Assembly (NCBI GenBank): GCA_017979445.1
Contig: CM030719.1
Span: 25,907,996 to 25,971,995, forward strand
Reading direction: 5' to 3'
DNA from: Akebia trifoliata
Taxonomy: Eukaryota > Streptophyta > Magnoliopsida > Ranunculales > Lardizabalaceae
Length of the DNA: 64,000 nucleotides
The notes under the pieces were generated by a model. That model was not told the DNA's origin and searched no databases. It was given only the letters and a program-made list of their open reading frames with translations. The stretch's first letter is position 1. The number at the start of each line of letters is the position of its first letter. The position numbers and the translations under genes were made by a program. This document shows positions 24,571 to 37,489 of the stretch, piece by piece.

Positions 24571-25913
24571 TCAATTTTGCTAGTCCCGAGCAAAACTTAA
24601 ATGTAAACAACTCCTCTTTCGTGAGGTTCCCGACTGCATTTAGCTTATGCAGTAAGCCCTTAAACCCCTAGGTTACCCCTAGTGGACGAGTTTGACTCGT
24701 GAGGGTTTGCAGTGAATATACCCACAAAATTCTAACATTTTAAAAGATAACAACTTCAAAATTATTGTATATAATGCCATCACACCAATTTTCAGAATCC
24801 AGTCAAAGGTCTATTTGAGTAAAAATTCTTTTTATTCCTCATTTTCAGAAATATCTTGAGTGTGTGCACAAATTTTTCTGATTGTAACATAAATTTTTCG
24901 GAACAAGGTTTCCCTTCTTAACTACTAAAATGTATGGGTCTGCCTAAATTCTAACTCGAAACTGAGCCTCCTGTCTGGGATTGTGAGAAGTATGGATGTT
25001 CACTTTAATACCTCTAAGGGACTTTATCTGTGATATTCCAGTGTACTCACGTTTTTACCATTGACGGCTTTCACCCTACTGAACTATTTTGGTCCCATTG
25101 GACTCTTTTTACAATTTGCACTTTTTCAGTTCTAACCTTCACATCTTTCTGCTTTTCTTTTCAACCTTTTTCACGCTTTATCATTTTTCTGATATTCTTT
25201 TTTTCAAAAAGCAGGTAGCCCTTTTCAAGGTACCCAGTCTAATCCTATGGTTGCTGTCTTCAAAAATATCAACTACAGTTCTGTTTTTCTTCTATTCAGC
25301 CAACCAAAGGACAAGGAGGTCAAAGTTCATTATTTTTCAAGCTTTCCCTCTCATTCTAGACAGTGAAGAAGACAACTCTTAATCCAAAATAACTTTTTCA
25401 CTACAATCAGAAGTGACATGAATTTTATTTTTCAAAATATCTTATTTTTGAGGAATAAGAATTTATAAACAAATTGGACATGAGCCTAGTTTTAAAAATT
25501 TGTATGATGACAGTACATATAAACATTTTGATGAAGGTATTTTTGAAAAATGTACCGAAAACAATGTAAAATTAATTTTTTTTTTTTTTTTTAAATTGAA
25601 ATGTGCTATCCACACCCCCAAACCTAAATTTAACATTGTCCTCAATGATTAAAGAGTAGAGGTTTAGAGTACACCTGAAGGCGGATGTCATTACGTTGTA
25701 AAAGTTGTAGGTACAACCAAAAAGAAGTGTTCCACACAAGGTGTAAAAGTGAAAAGCACACTACACAGGGTGTACACGTGAAAGAAAGTGAGTAAATGCA
25801 AAAAGAATTGAAAAATAAATCCTCCATGGTCATGCAAAATATGTACAGAAATCAAGGGTTGCCTCCCGAAGTAGCGCTAAGTTTAATGTCTTCAGCCAGA
25901 CCTAGAACTGGAG
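24571..25913 (-). other. 3' non-coding region of the Athila-type element
   Basis: 1.34 kb between the gag-pol stop and the polypurine tract. Several short open frames exist (25030-25218, 25089-25382 plus; 25463-25645, 25642-25833 minus). None looks like an envelope or other known protein. A second polypurine-like 12-mer lies at 25613-25624. The element therefore appears to lack the env-like gene reported in some Athila members. Confidence 0.65.
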
Positions 25914-28900
25914 TTAATCCTGGTACACAGGATTACTCAGAAATGAATCTTTTTCGGATGAATGAGGGAGAGTCTGAAATGGCTTCAGCCTTTGGCCATT
26001 GACTTGGAAGATATTTCCATTGGCTGGATTGAGTACCTCGATGTTTCCATGAGGGTGAATATTGTGGATCAAAAATGGTCCAGTCCAACGGGACTTTAAT
26101 TTCCCTGGAAATAAATGAAGGCGAGAGTTATACAAGAGCACTTTCTGGCCTACGTGAAAAGATTTTCTCTGAATATGCCTATCATGCCAGATTTTCGTTC
26201 GATCTTTGTAAAGTTTTGCACTATCATAAGCATCATTCCTTAATTCTTCCAACTCAGTGAGTTGGAGTTTTCTAAGCTCGCCGGCCTTCGCTAGATCAAA
26301 ATTTAAATGTTTGATCGCCCAATAAGCTCGATGCTCAAGTTCGACTGGCAAATGACAGGCTCTACCAAAGATTAACCGATAAGGAGACATTCCTATTGGA
26401 GTTTTGAACGCTGTTCTGTAGGCCCACAAGGCATCTGATAATCGTAAGGACCAATCTTTACGAGTCGGATTGACGGTTTTTTCAAGAATGATTTTGATCT
26501 CACGATTAGAAATTTCGACCTGCCCACTAGTTTGTGGGTGATACGGAGTAGCTACCTTATGAGTGATTGAATATTTGCGCATCAAACTTTCAAAAACTCG
26601 GTTACAGAAATGTTTCCCTCCATCACTAATGATAGCACGAGGGGTACCGAATCGGGCAAACACTGTGTTTTTGAGAAATTGAACAACAACCTTATGATCA
26701 TTCGTTCGACAAGCTGTGGCTTCAACCCATTTGGACACGTAGTCGACTGCGACTAAAATGTATTGGAATCCGTGTGAAATGGGGAAGGGACCCATGAAGT
26801 CAATGCCCCAAACATCGAAGATTTCGATGATCAAAATTGGTTGTTGGGGCATCTCATTTCTTCGACTGATTTTTCCTAGACGTTGACATCTATCACAAGA
26901 TTTAGCAAAGAGATGAGCGTCACGAAAGATTGTGGGCCAATAAAAACCACACTGTAGGATTTTAGCTGCTGTTTTCTTTCCTCCAAAATGCCCACCACAA
27001 GCATGATTGTGGCAGAACTCGAGAATACCATTTTGTTCTCTCTCATCAATACACCGACGAATTATCTGGTCTGGACAGTATTTAAATAAATACGGATCAT
27101 CCCAGAAGAACCATTTGGCTTGGGCGAGGAAACGCAGGCGATTTTGTTTACTCCAAGAGGTGGGAGTTTGACCTGTCACCAGGTAGTTGACAATGTCAGC
27201 GTACCAAGGTGTGTCAGAAATAGAAACTGCCATGATTTGCTCGTCAGGAAAATTTTCAGAAATCGGAAGAGAGTCAGAGAGAGTTTCAACTACTAGCCTA
27301 GATAGGTGGTCTGCAACCACATTCTCGCATCCCTTTTTGTCTCGAATTTCGAGATCAAACTCTTGAAGAAGAAGGATCCATCGTATCAACCTCGCTTTTG
27401 CATCCTTCTTGGCAAGAAGGTATTTCAGCGCTGCGTGGTCAGTGAAAATGACTACTTTGGACCCTATAAGATAGGAACGGAATTTATCTAAGGCAAAAAC
27501 TACTGCTAGTAGTTCCTTTTCCGTGGTGGAATAATTGAGCTGGGCATCATTAAGCGTCTTGCTGGCATACTGGATGACATGGGGGAGTTTGTCAACTCGT
27601 TGTCCCAATACAGCACCTATAGCGTAATCGGATGCATCACACATCACCTCAAATGGGAGATCCCAATTGGGTGGTTGGATAATAGGTGCTGAGGTCAACT
27701 CAGTTTTTAGCTTCTCAAAGGCGGATAAACAAGCGGTAGAAAACTCGAAAGAAATGTCTTTGGCTAACAGATCACACAGGGGTTTTGAAATTTTTCCGAA
27801 GTCTTTGATGAACCTTCTATAAAACCCTGCGTGCCCTAAGAACGAACGAACTTCTTTCACAGTTCTAGGTGGAGGGAGATTTGCGATGAGATCGACTTTG
27901 GCTTTATCTACCTCAATTCCTTTGTGGGAAATAATGTGCCCTAGAACTATCCCAGAGGTAACCATGAAGTGACACTTTTCCCAATTTAGCACAAGGTGCT
28001 TCTCTCGACATCTTTTCAAAACTAATTTCAAATGATCCAAACAGTCATCAAAACTCGACCCAAATACAGAAAAATCGTCCATGAAGACTTCAAGAAAGTC
28101 TTCGACCATATCAGAAAATATACTCAACATGCACCTTTGAAAGGTGGCAGGAGCATTACATAGCCCAAAGGGCATACGTCGATAGGCGAAGGTCCCAAAT
28201 GGACAGGTAAACGTTGTCTTTTCTTGATCTTCTGGAGCAATTGGGATCTGGTTGTATCCCGAATATCCGTCAAGAAAACAGTAATAAGCATGACCGGCTA
28301 AACGTTCTAGCATCTGATCGATGAATGGAAGAGGGAAGTGATCCTTACGTGTCATCGTGTTTAGTTTTCGGTAGTCTATACAAACTCTCCATCCGGTTTG
28401 GACTCGAGTAGGTATGAGTTCATTATCCTGATTTGTCACAACTGTGACACCCGACTTTTTAGGGACAACCTGAACTGGACTAACCCATTTACTATCCGAG
28501 ATGGGGTATATAATACCCGCATCTAAAAGTTTGATGACTTCTTTTCGGACGACCTCTTGTAACACCGGATTGAGTCGCCTCTGTGGTTCTCTCGATGGTT
28601 TGAAATTTTCCTCAAGATGAATTTGATGCATGACCACAGAAGGACTGATGCCTTTGATATCAGCTATGGTCCACCCAATAGCTTCTCGATTTTCGCGCAG
28701 AACGTCAAGTAACCGATTTTCTTGTGATTTTTCTAGAGTAGGGGAGATAATGACAGGAAAAGTTTCAGCATTACCCAAAAATGCGTATTTCAGCGTATCA
28801 GGCAATTGCTTTAACTCAAGCTTTGGAATTTCTTCCACTATTGGAGATGACGAGAGAGAGGACAGACTCTGAATTTTTGGCTGCCAATCCATCATAGGGA

Positions 28901-31517
28901 CAGATTCAAGAAGAGAGTTCACCTCCCTGATGGATTTCTCAGTATCGAACTCAAGGCCGAATTGGCCAAAATACTCTTCAAACGGATCCTTGTTCTCCTC
29001 TTCTTTGAACGTACTACTGACCAGAGTGTCGATCATGTTGACTTCTTCCAAATCATCCATGTCAGTAGATTGAAACTTATTTTGGAAGACGTTCATTTTG
29101 ACCTTCATGTCCCCAAATGATAGGGTCATGATACCATTGCGACACTTGATGACTGCATCGGAAGTGGCTAAGAAAGGTCTTCCTAAGATGACTGGCACAT
29201 GAGAATTTGGGTTAATGACAGGTTCAGTGTCAAGAACTACGAAGTCGGCAGGAAAGTAGAAATCCTTCACCTTGATAATCACATCCTCCACTATTCCCTT
29301 GGGAATCTTCACCGATCTATCTGCTAGACTCAGAGTGATATCCGTAGGTTTAAGTTCACCTAAACCTAATTGCTGGTAGACTGAGAAAGGCAGAAGATTC
29401 ACACTAGCCCCAAGATCTAATAGACATTTCTCAATCATCGTTTCTCCAATGTGCACAGAAATTGTAGGACAGCCTGGGTCCTTGAATTTAGGAACAATTG
29501 TCTGCTGAATCAGACAGGAAGACTGGGCTGTCATCATAGCCTCTCTTGGCACAGGAGTTTTTCGCTTCACTGTGGTGAGATCTTTGAGAAACTTGGCATA
29601 TGAGGGAATTTGACGAATTGCGTCAAGGAAGGGAATATTTATTTGAACATTTTTGAATACTTCTAGAATTCCTTCCAATTGTTTTCCCTTTTTGTTGTCT
29701 AGAAGTCTATGAGGGAACGGAGCTTTGGGAATGATTACTCGACTTTCGAGAGGAGGAGGTGTTTCCTTAGACTGGTCTTCTTTTTCTGTGGAAGGTGCAC
29801 TAGAGGTTGTTTCTTTGGATAGAACCTCCTCAGGCATTTCAACTTTATTGTCCACCAATTTGCCAGATCGTAAGGTGTGGACGGCTTGGACAGAATTAGA
29901 GGGACCTGCCTGACTATTGATTTCATACTGTCCTCTTGGAACAGTTCCTGCTGGATTTGGCACAGTTTGACTGGGAAACTGGCCTTTGTTTTTCTCTCCT
30001 ATGGATGAAGCTAACTGACCCATCTGAACCTCTAAATTTTTGATTGCTTGCGCAGTGACCTGGTTGGTCTGAGACTGGTTCTGGGTAGTTTGGATTTGTT
30101 GATGTATAAGTTGTTGTTGTTGCTTTAATATCTCAGCCATCATTGATTCTAATGCTGAGTTTGGTTGAGCAACCGGAGGAGAGTAATTGGTCATAGGGTC
30201 GACAACGATCGCCCGTTGATCAGAATTTTGAGGTGAAGAATAGGATGGCTGCGGAACCAAAGATAGGTTCGTACTAGCATGAGTTTGACGATTGAAATTT
30301 TTCTGAAACCCTGGAGGACCTCCTGATTGGATAGGTTCACTTTGTCGATAGGAGAAATTGGGGTGAAACCTATTATCGGGATGGTACGTCTGACTATAGG
30401 AATTAGGAGTGGGTTTCCTATACGTGCTGTAATTTCCAACAGCATTGGCTTGTTCTGACTGTGAGAGAGTCAAGGTGGGACAATTCTCTGTAGAATGATT
30501 GAAATTCTCACACAGCTGACATGATGAAAATGTCTCTGTGGCAACTTGTAGGATTGGATTGGCTTCTTGAAAGTTGGTTTTGACACTGAAAGCGTCAAAC
30601 TTTTTGTTGAGACTTTGTAGGCTACTCACAAGGCTATTCATGACACTCTTAAGTTCAGGGTCAGACTTAACCTCATACATGCCCGGCTTCTTGGCTCCTA
30701 AATCTCCTCTATCGAAATCTCCTATGTTTGTGCTCCAATTTCGAGCATTCTCAGCCAATTCGACTAAGAATTCATAAGCTTGATTAGGAGTTTGATTCAT
30801 GAATTTACCCTGATGCATAGACTCGAGAAGAATACGCTGGGCTGTTGGGAGACCTCGATAAAAGAAATTAACTAATTGGGCTTTGTCTATCCCATGATGT
30901 GGACACTTAACAAGAAGGTCATTGAACCTTTCCCAAGTCTGGGAGAATTCTTCATCCGGTCTTCCCTTGAAGTTCCGAATGGCATTTTTGAATTGTTCCG
31001 TCTTCGCCATAGGGAAGAATTTGGCCATGAATTTTCTCGACAACTCATCCCATGTAGTGATAGAGTTGGAGGACAAAGAGTTTAACCAAGCCGCAGCATG
31101 GTCTTCGAGAGAGAGCGGGAATAACCTAAGCTTGACATTCTCATCGTCGAGGTGACCATTTTTGAATGTCTGGCATAAGGTCAAGAATTTATTGAGGTGA
31201 TTGTACGGTTGTTCACTCTCGTAACCGTGGAATTTGGGCAGCATATTGATGGTGGCTGCCCGTATTTCAAATTGTGCCACGTTAGCAGTAGGTAAAATTA
31301 TACATGATGGAGGGTTGGCAGTAATAGGTGCGAACAACTCATTGAGCGTTCGTTGATCCTCATGGATGTGATGAGGTGGAAGTGGATGTGGATCCATTTC
31401 TGGGATTGGTGGAGTGAGAACGGTGTTGCTTTCTCTTCTAACCTTAGGTAGAGGGTGAGACCTTGTGATCTCCGGATCAAATACAATCGGATTTTTCTGC
31501 GATCTCCTACCTAACAT
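25914..31517 (-). CDS. Gag-pol polyprotein of the Athila-type retrotransposon
   Basis: 1867 residues from ATG to stop with no break. Domains in order: a gag domain at about 85-230 (P-K-F-H-G-Y start, A-A-A-W-L centre); a CCHC zinc knuckle C-Q-L-C-x4-H-x4-C near 335-350; an aspartic protease with [10 protein letters not shown] near 695 (D-L-G-A-S, as often seen in plant Ty3 elements, rather than D-S/T-G); reverse transcriptase with F-M-D-D near 1145; RNase H starting [10 protein letters not shown] near 1290; and integrase with an H-N-H...C-D-R-C zinc module near 1500-1545. The integrase core contains [14 protein letters not shown] and a downstream Glu in S-N-R-E. It copies the element RNA and inserts the DNA. 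An intact frame with near-identical LTRs suggests potential activity. Confidence 0.95.
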   Translation of the reverse strand: MLGRRSQKNPIVFDPEITRSHPLPKVRRESNTVLTPPIPEMDPHPLPPHHIHEDQRTLNELFAPITANPPSCIILPTANVAQFEIRAATINMLPKFHGYESEQPYNHLNKFLTLCQTFKNGHLDDENVKLRLFPLSLEDHAAAWLNSLSSNSITTWDELSRKFMAKFFPMAKTEQFKNAIRNFKGRPDEEFSQTWERFNDLLVKCPHHGIDKAQLVNFFYRGLPTAQRILLESMHQGKFMNQTPNQAYEFLVELAENARNWSTNIGDFDRGDLGAKKPGMYEVKSDPELKSVMNSLVSSLQSLNKKFDAFSVKTNFQEANPILQVATETFSSCQLCENFNHSTENCPTLTLSQSEQANAVGNYSTYRKPTPNSYSQTYHPDNRFHPNFSYRQSEPIQSGGPPGFQKNFNRQTHASTNLSLVPQPSYSSPQNSDQRAIVVDPMTNYSPPVAQPNSALESMMAEILKQQQQLIHQQIQTTQNQSQTNQVTAQAIKNLEVQMGQLASSIGEKNKGQFPSQTVPNPAGTVPRGQYEINSQAGPSNSVQAVHTLRSGKLVDNKVEMPEEVLSKETTSSAPSTEKEDQSKETPPPLESRVIIPKAPFPHRLLDNKKGKQLEGILEVFKNVQINIPFLDAIRQIPSYAKFLKDLTTVKRKTPVPREAMMTAQSSCLIQQTIVPKFKDPGCPTISVHIGETMIEKCLLDLGASVNLLPFSVYQQLGLGELKPTDITLSLADRSVKIPKGIVEDVIIKVKDFYFPADFVVLDTEPVINPNSHVPVILGRPFLATSDAVIKCRNGIMTLSFGDMKVKMNVFQNKFQSTDMDDLEEVNMIDTLVSSTFKEEENKDPFEEYFGQFGLEFDTEKSIREVNSLLESVPMMDWQPKIQSLSSLSSSPIVEEIPKLELKQLPDTLKYAFLGNAETFPVIISPTLEKSQENRLLDVLRENREAIGWTIADIKGISPSVVMHQIHLEENFKPSREPQRRLNPVLQEVVRKEVIKLLDAGIIYPISDSKWVSPVQVVPKKSGVTVVTNQDNELIPTRVQTGWRVCIDYRKLNTMTRKDHFPLPFIDQMLERLAGHAYYCFLDGYSGYNQIPIAPEDQEKTTFTCPFGTFAYRRMPFGLCNAPATFQRCMLSIFSDMVEDFLEVFMDDFSVFGSSFDDCLDHLKLVLKRCREKHLVLNWEKCHFMVTSGIVLGHIISHKGIEVDKAKVDLIANLPPPRTVKEVRSFLGHAGFYRRFIKDFGKISKPLCDLLAKDISFEFSTACLSAFEKLKTELTSAPIIQPPNWDLPFEVMCDASDYAIGAVLGQRVDKLPHVIQYASKTLNDAQLNYSTTEKELLAVVFALDKFRSYLIGSKVVIFTDHAALKYLLAKKDAKARLIRWILLLQEFDLEIRDKKGCENVVADHLSRLVVETLSDSLPISENFPDEQIMAVSISDTPWYADIVNYLVTGQTPTSWSKQNRLRFLAQAKWFFWDDPYLFKYCPDQIIRRCIDEREQNGILEFCHNHACGGHFGGKKTAAKILQCGFYWPTIFRDAHLFAKSCDRCQRLGKISRRNEMPQQPILIIEIFDVWGIDFMGPFPISHGFQYILVAVDYVSKWVEATACRTNDHKVVVQFLKNTVFARFGTPRAIISDGGKHFCNRVFESLMRKYSITHKVATPYHPQTSGQVEISNREIKIILEKTVNPTRKDWSLRLSDALWAYRTAFKTPIGMSPYRLIFGRACHLPVELEHRAYWAIKHLNFDLAKAGELRKLQLTELEELRNDAYDSAKLYKDRTKIWHDRHIQRKSFHVGQKVLLYNSRLHLFPGKLKSRWTGPFLIHNIHPHGNIEVLNPANGNIFQVNGQRLKPFQTLPHSSEKDSFLSNPVYQD

Positions 31518-32723
31518 ACACTACCAAATTGCACACAATAGGAGGGAGAAATTCACACGTGAGAACTGGGTGCCTATTACTAGACAGCTCCTAACTGGTT
31601 CAAAGGATTAATCAAAGCCTCCAACCCAAATCTCTGAAATCGGAACAGCCAGTTTAATCTCCAGAGGAGAGGTGGCGCACAATGCTGAGCAAGGGCACTC
31701 TTAGATCACCTCTCGTCTTGAATAGACGTAGTCTATCCCCTGAATTCACGTAGAACTACAGGGCAAGATTGCGCTAGGTACTGTTCACGATCAAGAAGTG
31801 CAATTGGTGCAACTTTTGATTAGCTTTGCTTAATGAGCTCGATGGAACCTAGAGTCCAGTCTAATCAAATTTTAATTAATTAATTTGCTGTGAATTTGAT
31901 TTTCCTAGAAGGGCAAGATATCGGTAATGAACTCCGATTCTTATCTTATGGTGCCATCCTCGTAAGGGTGCCCTTGTTACTATGTGCAATCCAATGTGTA
32001 CAGATTAGTCACTCAAAAGCAATACAGAAACTCACTAGCGAGTGATGCGTGAGTGTTTCGAAATTTACCTCCCGTTCTAGACGGGGGATGATCGAGTTGA
32101 GTCGACTCGGGCCACCAACACCAAACTTGGTGTACGAACCCGAGGGGCTGAGATAGTTTCGTCCCACTATCGTCCGTCCCTAATTCTATTACAATCCGAG
32201 CCCTCTCGGATACAATTAAAATTTAATACAAATTCAAGTTCCTAATACAAGTTGGTTTCTAAAAAAAAATAAAATGCAGAGAATTGAAAAGTGCTGATCT
32301 TCTTGGTGATGGAACCAATGTAGTGGATAAAAATTCCACGTGTCGCCTTCCGTCAATTTCCGTCGACTTCCGTCAAGTCCTTCACCTAAACAGAACAAAA
32401 TTATTCAAATCAGAATACTAAGAAAAAAAAAACCAATATGACCATTACAATGTCCATGATGTCAGAAACTTGTCCAGAAAAAATCAGCAGAAAATGTTGC
32501 CACGTCACCGCGGCGCACCAAGGGGTAACCGCGGCGCGGTAAAATTTTGATGAAAATTGATTTTTCAAATTGGAAATGGTTTCTGATATCCTGAGGATTG
32601 TAATGAAATTTTTTTCAATTTTTTTTCTGTTCGTTTGGCTTCTGTTTCAAGCAAAACACATTCGGTTCTGTTTCGGAAACTATTTCGGATACTTTCCGAA
32701 TTGAAAAATGAATCAACTCGCTG
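31518..32723 (-). other. 5' leader of the Athila-type element
   Basis: About 1.2 kb between the primer site and the gag start, with no supported gene. Two CCGCGGCGC words (about 32509 and 32529) echo the pair found inside each LTR. The leader is expected to hold packaging signals. Confidence 0.6.
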
Positions 32724-32741
32724 TCCCCGGCAGCGGCGCCA
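32724..32741 (-). other. Primer-binding site, tRNA-Asp type
   Basis: On the minus strand TGGCGCCGCTGCCGGGGA follows the 5' LTR after a 3-base gap. It matches the complement of the 3' end of plant tRNA-Asp, as I recall it, with one mismatch. This is the site from which minus-strand DNA synthesis starts, and it is characteristic of Athila. Confidence 0.88.
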
Positions 32742-32744
32742 TTT

Positions 32745-34022
32745 TGATCGGTTGTAGATCTTGCAATAGAGATGTAGAGATAAAGATTTGAACTAAGACT
32801 TTGGGCAAGTCGAATTCGTTCCACAGGGACAATGAGAATTCAAGGATTCATTCGAATAAAAATGCCAAAACAGAATTTAGAAACAAAAACAGATTAGTTT
32901 TAAAAACAAAGCAAAGTTGTAGTAGAAACTAAATTGCAATCTAAACAGAAAATAAAGATTAAAATTCTAAGAGAGAGGGATTAGAGAGGTCAAGTAAACC
33001 TTTGCAAGTAATCCATAGTGTAGATAAATTCTAAAATTAACTCAATCCATGGAGCAAGTCATTGCTCATGGATCGGAAGATGGATCAATTAAATTTTTGA
33101 AAGAAATTAAAAGCTATTCATGAAAATCCTAATATGATGGAGATTGCCCAATTTATATTCTAATTATTCACATAGCATAGCCATTCTTGAACTTATCTAA
33201 GTAATGGCTATCTAAGTTGGATCAAAATTATAAGTTGGATTACCTTAATCATAATAGAATTTTCGGAATTAAAACATGTAAGCAAGCAAGAATTTAAATC
33301 TACACTAGAGGGATTAATTTGCTATGGCTTCCTTAACTTCTCTAATGAGAATTTAGCCAATCATTGCAAGCATTGTAATTGCAGAAAAACAATAAAAGAG
33401 AAAAGAGAGAATAGGTGAAGAAGATGAAGATGATGATCGATCCGAATTCTTCTTTTATAGCTCTCCCAACAATTTACAAAGAAAAAGAATTGAACACTCT
33501 TGATGTTCTCACTACACTCAAGAGAACTCTCAATAGAAAATTACAGCAAATTAAAGAGAGGAACAATCAAAAATTGGAGAAGAAGAGAGCTAGGAGAGGA
33601 AGAGAAGAGCCCCCAATTTATAACATTTGTATTCGGGTAATCGGGTCAACTTCTCGGATGATTTGCTTCGAACTACCCATTCAGTTACAACCACCGAAGC
33701 TTCTAGAAGCTTCTGTAAAAATCTCGAAACCAAATTCCTCGAAATGACCGCGGCGCGGTCATGCCTAGCCGCGGCGCGGTGACGTGGCGCCCAAATCGAC
33801 CGAGATTTTTCTGGAAACTTCCCTTCGACTCGTGTATTGTAACCGTAATTGTTTCGCGATTTGTTGGCTTCCACGTGCGCTACAATTAACACTAATATAT
33901 CATTAGCTTTATTAATTTGGATAAATAAAATAATTTTGCAATTATTTAAAGGAACTAACATTTATGCAATGGTAATCTTAATGCAATTACGGTCCCAAAA
34001 TCGAATAATTGGGACCTTATCA
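32745..34022 (-). repeat. 5' LTR of the Athila-type element
   Basis: 1278 bp, offset by exactly 9464 bases from the 3' LTR with no indels seen. On the minus strand it starts TGATAAGGTCCC and ends ACCGATCA. It holds the element promoter. No unmistakable TATA was identified. Confidence 0.93.
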
Positions 34023-35021
34023 GTCAAAATACAAAACCTTTAGATTTATGTGTTAGCTTTCTAACCCCACCGACCGTTCACGAAAATACTGAGCGTGTAG
34101 TCCGCAGTGACTATTTCTTTAAAATGGGTTTGTTTTGTCCACAATGGGATATCTCTCATTTGTTAACTTTTTCTAAAATTTTCTCTCATATTTTCTGTTA
34201 TAACTTGTAACTATTGTATTTTTTATGAAAAATAGATTGAGATGAGAATCTAACGGTTTAGAGAACGTACTATATCGAGGTGTTTCAATAATCAAATAAA
34301 ATCATATGTTTTGGATTATCGATGTTTACTTCTAGTATTAACTGTTATAAAAAGTTTTTAAATGTTAACCATAAAATCTATTTTTCCAAAATCATACATA
34401 TTTATTTATATTTTAAATAATTTATAATTTTTTGACCTTCAATATTTGGATCTATATCCTGACTCACGAGTTATGGGTTGGATCCTAGATCCGAATTTTG
34501 AGGTGTCTCAACATTTTCAAACCGTACAATAGAAAGGGTATAAAACTCGATGTGAAAATTACTTAAATATTATTTCTAGTTAGTCCCTAGGTTTTAGGGC
34601 TTCTCCTAATAGCCCATTTAATATGTAAAACTTTTATTTCTAATCAGTCTTTGAGCCCAACTCCCCACATTTCTCACGATTGAAATGTTGAAACTATCCT
34701 AACCATTTGAACTCATCATTTTTATTCCAAAAGTTTGGAATTTTTGCACCCCAATCAAGTTTGAAAGAGTCCATTCTGATGGAAAGGATTTGAGAAGGAA
34801 GAACAAATCATTTCAAAGGTTTTTTCAAGCATTATGCATGTAAAAAAGCTAGGATTTTTTCAAATTTTTTTGCTTAATTTTTAGATGAAAATCGATCAAA
34901 TCTTTTGGTTTGAAATCATCTACACAAGTCGTTATGCCAAGTTTTTCTGTCAATCTTTCCATGTATTTTAGTGAAAAATCTCGAAAAACAAAAATGGATG
35001 GATTTTACCAGTGTCAAGCTC
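34023..35021. other. Intergenic DNA, no gene
   Basis: AT-rich with no open frame of note and no recognisable repeat end. Nothing functional is seen. Confidence 0.45.
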
Positions 35022-35250
35022 ACCACTTTTTATTGTCGAGTTCAACATTAAGTAAAAATTGGTGAGCTTGACAATATATAAACAGTGGTGAGCTCAACAA
35101 TAAATAAAACTGGTGAGCTCGACAATAAATAAAAGTTTGTGAGCTCAACAATAAATAAAACTGGTGAGCTCGACAATAAATAAAAGTTTGTGAGCTCAAC
35201 AATAAAAATGAAGAACTCTACCATAAAAAATGATGAGATCGACATTGTAT
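35022..35250. repeat. Degenerate tandem repeat of about 26-28 bp
   Basis: Seven to eight copies of a unit like GGTGAGCTCGACAATAAATA, alternating with GTGAGCTCAACAATAAATA. The minus-strand frames 35020-35202 and 35048-35269 are translations of this repeat and are rejected as genes. Confidence 0.85.
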
Positions 35251-35414
35251 AAATTCTTTTGAATCTCATATTCGTAGTTCATTTTTGTTGTAAATCATTG
35301 AAATAAATAAAGAAATACATCTAAATATTCAAAATTGGACGTATATCAATTCCATTCATCATTAGAAAATGATTGGAATCAATGTTTGAAAACCTGTGTG
35401 TGTGTATATATATA

Positions 35415-36664
35415 GGTCCCGTTCGCTGGCTAACTTTTTGGCAAACAGATTTGAACCGTACGATATAGGGTCATCTGACAGACGAGATTACATTTCACAC
35501 GTTATAAAATTATTTTTGTATTTACAGCGCCATCCCTCAATTATCTCTTATTTCGTGCTTCCTCCCTCTCCTCTTTAAACCCGAGAGAACATAACTCTTT
35601 GTTCTGTTAGAACTCTCTCTTCTCTTTTCGAACTCTATCTTCACACTCGCTCATTCTCTCTCGCTCACTCTCTCTTCTCACTTGCTCTTGCTCTCATTCT
35701 CTCTCGCTCGTTCTCTCTCTCTCTCACTCTCTCGCCCTATTCACGCTTAAACCCTGTTATAGCTGCAAGTCCAGTGATTTTATCGGCATTTTCTTTTATT
35801 AACCCCTTGGTCTACAAGCTTCAGAAAGAATCCTGACAACGACACACTCAAGAATTCATGATGGGAGAACTGTCCTGCCCAGTGCTTTTTGTATCAAGGT
35901 ATTGCTAAGGTATGGCGGGTTTGGCCTGCTTTGGTAAAAAAAAATCTAGTAGAATAGGGAGTTGTTTGTGTTTAAGCTGATTACCAAAGAGAATCTTGTA
36001 CTAGAAGCTTCCTTTGTTGTGCAGACTCAATTGTTTAGCTAATTTGGTGATATATATATCTTTTTGCATTAAACTAAATGTGAGGCTCAAATCCTTTTAT
36101 CCCAAGTTCGAAACAATTTAAGAATTTGAGTTTGTGACATCTCCCATGAATTCAAAATTAAGCCTTTTAAGTCATGTTGATGCTTACTAACGTCATAATG
36201 TTTTGAGTTTCAAGAACAATGCATAAGAAATTATGTATGTATATCAACCACCTCATGTGTTACTCCTGTTTGTTGACCATCCTCACTGGACTTGCAGCTA
36301 TAAGAGGGTTTAAGCGTGAATAGGACGAGAGAGTGAGAGAGAGAGAGCGAGCGAGAGAGAATGATGAGAGTGAGAGCGAGAGCGAGTGAGAAGAGAGAGC
36401 GAGCGAGAGAGAATGAGCGAGTGTGAAGAGAGAGTTCGAAGAGAGAAGAGAGAGTTCGAACAGAACAAAGAGTTCTGTTCTCTCGGGTTTAAAGAGGAGA
36501 GGGAGGAAGCACGAAATAAGAGATAATTGAGGGATGGCGCTGTAAATACACAAATAATTGTATAACGTGTGAAACGTAATCTCATCCGTCAGATGACCCT
36601 ATATCGTACGGTTCAAATCTGTTTGCCAATCCATTTGCCAAAAAGTTAGCCAGTGAACGGGACC
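35415..36664. mobile_element. Long-arm inverted-repeat (foldback/Mutator-like) element
   Basis: 1250 bp. It starts GGTCCCGTTCGCTGGCTAAC and ends with the reverse complement, GTTAGCCAGTGAACGGGACC. The arms run about 365-385 bp each, to 'atagctgcaagtccagtga' (about 35760-35780) and 'tcactggacttgcagctat' (about 36283-36301). They include CT-rich (left) and AG-rich (right) tracts that pair. The right arm carries a small duplication, 'aatccatttgcc'. The 500-bp centre is unique text containing a possible captured exon ending TATCAAG followed by GTATTGC. Target duplication is obscured by TA repeats on both flanks. Open frames in the arms are low-complexity. Confidence 0.82.
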
Positions 36665-37166
36665 CTATATATATATATGTGTGTGTATGTGTGTGAAGAA
36701 GATGAAAAAGGGGTAGTTTAGATATTTCAAAAATATTATAACCCGAGTATAACTTGAGATGAGGTTGAGGACCATTAATAAATAAAAAAGTTTACTAAAT
36801 AGACTGCCAAATAACCACCCAAAACACAAGGACTAATAAGGAAGAAATCCCTACGCAAGGTCTTTTAAGTAATTTTTTCCTATAATAAAACACAATGTTG
36901 TAGTCCACTTTGCTATAGCTTGTGGGGGATAAACACCCCTTCCCGTTATCGTAGAGTTAGGTCCATACCATCCTACTTTATTCCTTTCCTCTTCACACTC
37001 TTCAACTGTGTTGTTTCTCATCTTCTCCCATATATATATACCCACTTTTAAATGAAATCCTGACAATTTTGCTATCTTTCCTCTGTTACCCATTTAACCC
37101 CGAAGAGGATGCCCGTGCCGTAGGCACAGACAAACTCTAGTATATTAATGTGAAAGAAGAATCAAA
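36665..37166. other. Intergenic DNA, no gene
   Basis: TA and TG microsatellite at the left edge. The minus-strand frame 36851-37093 lacks recognisable features. The phrase 'ggcacagacaaactctag' (37119-37140) has an inverted relative near 59968-60000, so part of this may be another repeat end. Confidence 0.4.
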
Positions 37167-37480
37167 GAAAATGAAGATAAACCTGCCGAACACATCAAGA
37201 AAGTAATGAAATCAAACCAAATTGGTCTTTATTGTTAATAAAGCACCGAACATTAAATTAGGAATATAATAATTCAATTTGTAATCTTTAACACCAGCTT
37301 TAAATTCAAAATTTCCTCTAGTCTGTGTTTGTGGTGACATAAGTCTTTACTTAATTACAACTCATCCTTTATTTAGTTAAGATAAAACAGTCTGGACTCC
37401 AAAAGTTTAAACATGTGTAAGTAATTGGCTTCGTCCCCACAATTTTCTTTGGACATGAGAGATGTTACAGATCAATTATT
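37167..37480. repeat. Downstream edge of duplicated block 3
   Basis: Diverged copy of the text at 6271-6600 and 15152-15500, with one unamplified copy of the 147-bp unit. Confidence 0.65.
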
Positions 37481-37489
37481 TCAAAGCCT

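Larger units (their letters stand above)
23281..34022 (-). mobile_element. Full-length Athila-type Ty3/Gypsy LTR retrotransposon
   Basis: 10.74 kb, transcribed on the minus strand. In element order it contains: 5' LTR (32745-34022), a primer site matching tRNA-Asp (32724-32741), a 1.2-kb leader, one uninterrupted gag-pol frame (25914-31517), a 1.34-kb non-coding stretch where env-like genes sit in some relatives, a polypurine tract (24559-24570), and 3' LTR (23281-24558). The LTRs are 1278 bp each and differ at only two bases that I can see, which implies recent insertion. The lineage call rests on the tRNA-Asp primer site, the protein motifs and the overall plan. The flanking 5-mers (CTCCT on the left, GTCAA on the right) do not match, which is odd for so young an element. 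Confidence 0.93.

Noticed and set aside
24571..25913. An env-like gene in the Athila 3' region
   Set aside because: Only short unrelated frames exist. None has the length or membrane layout expected.
26075..31298. Many short open frames opposite or out of frame with gag-pol
   Set aside because: They are shadows of the 1867-residue frame and show no domains of their own.
36260..36585. Two Leu/Ser-rich minus-strand frames
   Set aside because: They come from the GA/CT tract in the inverted-repeat arm.
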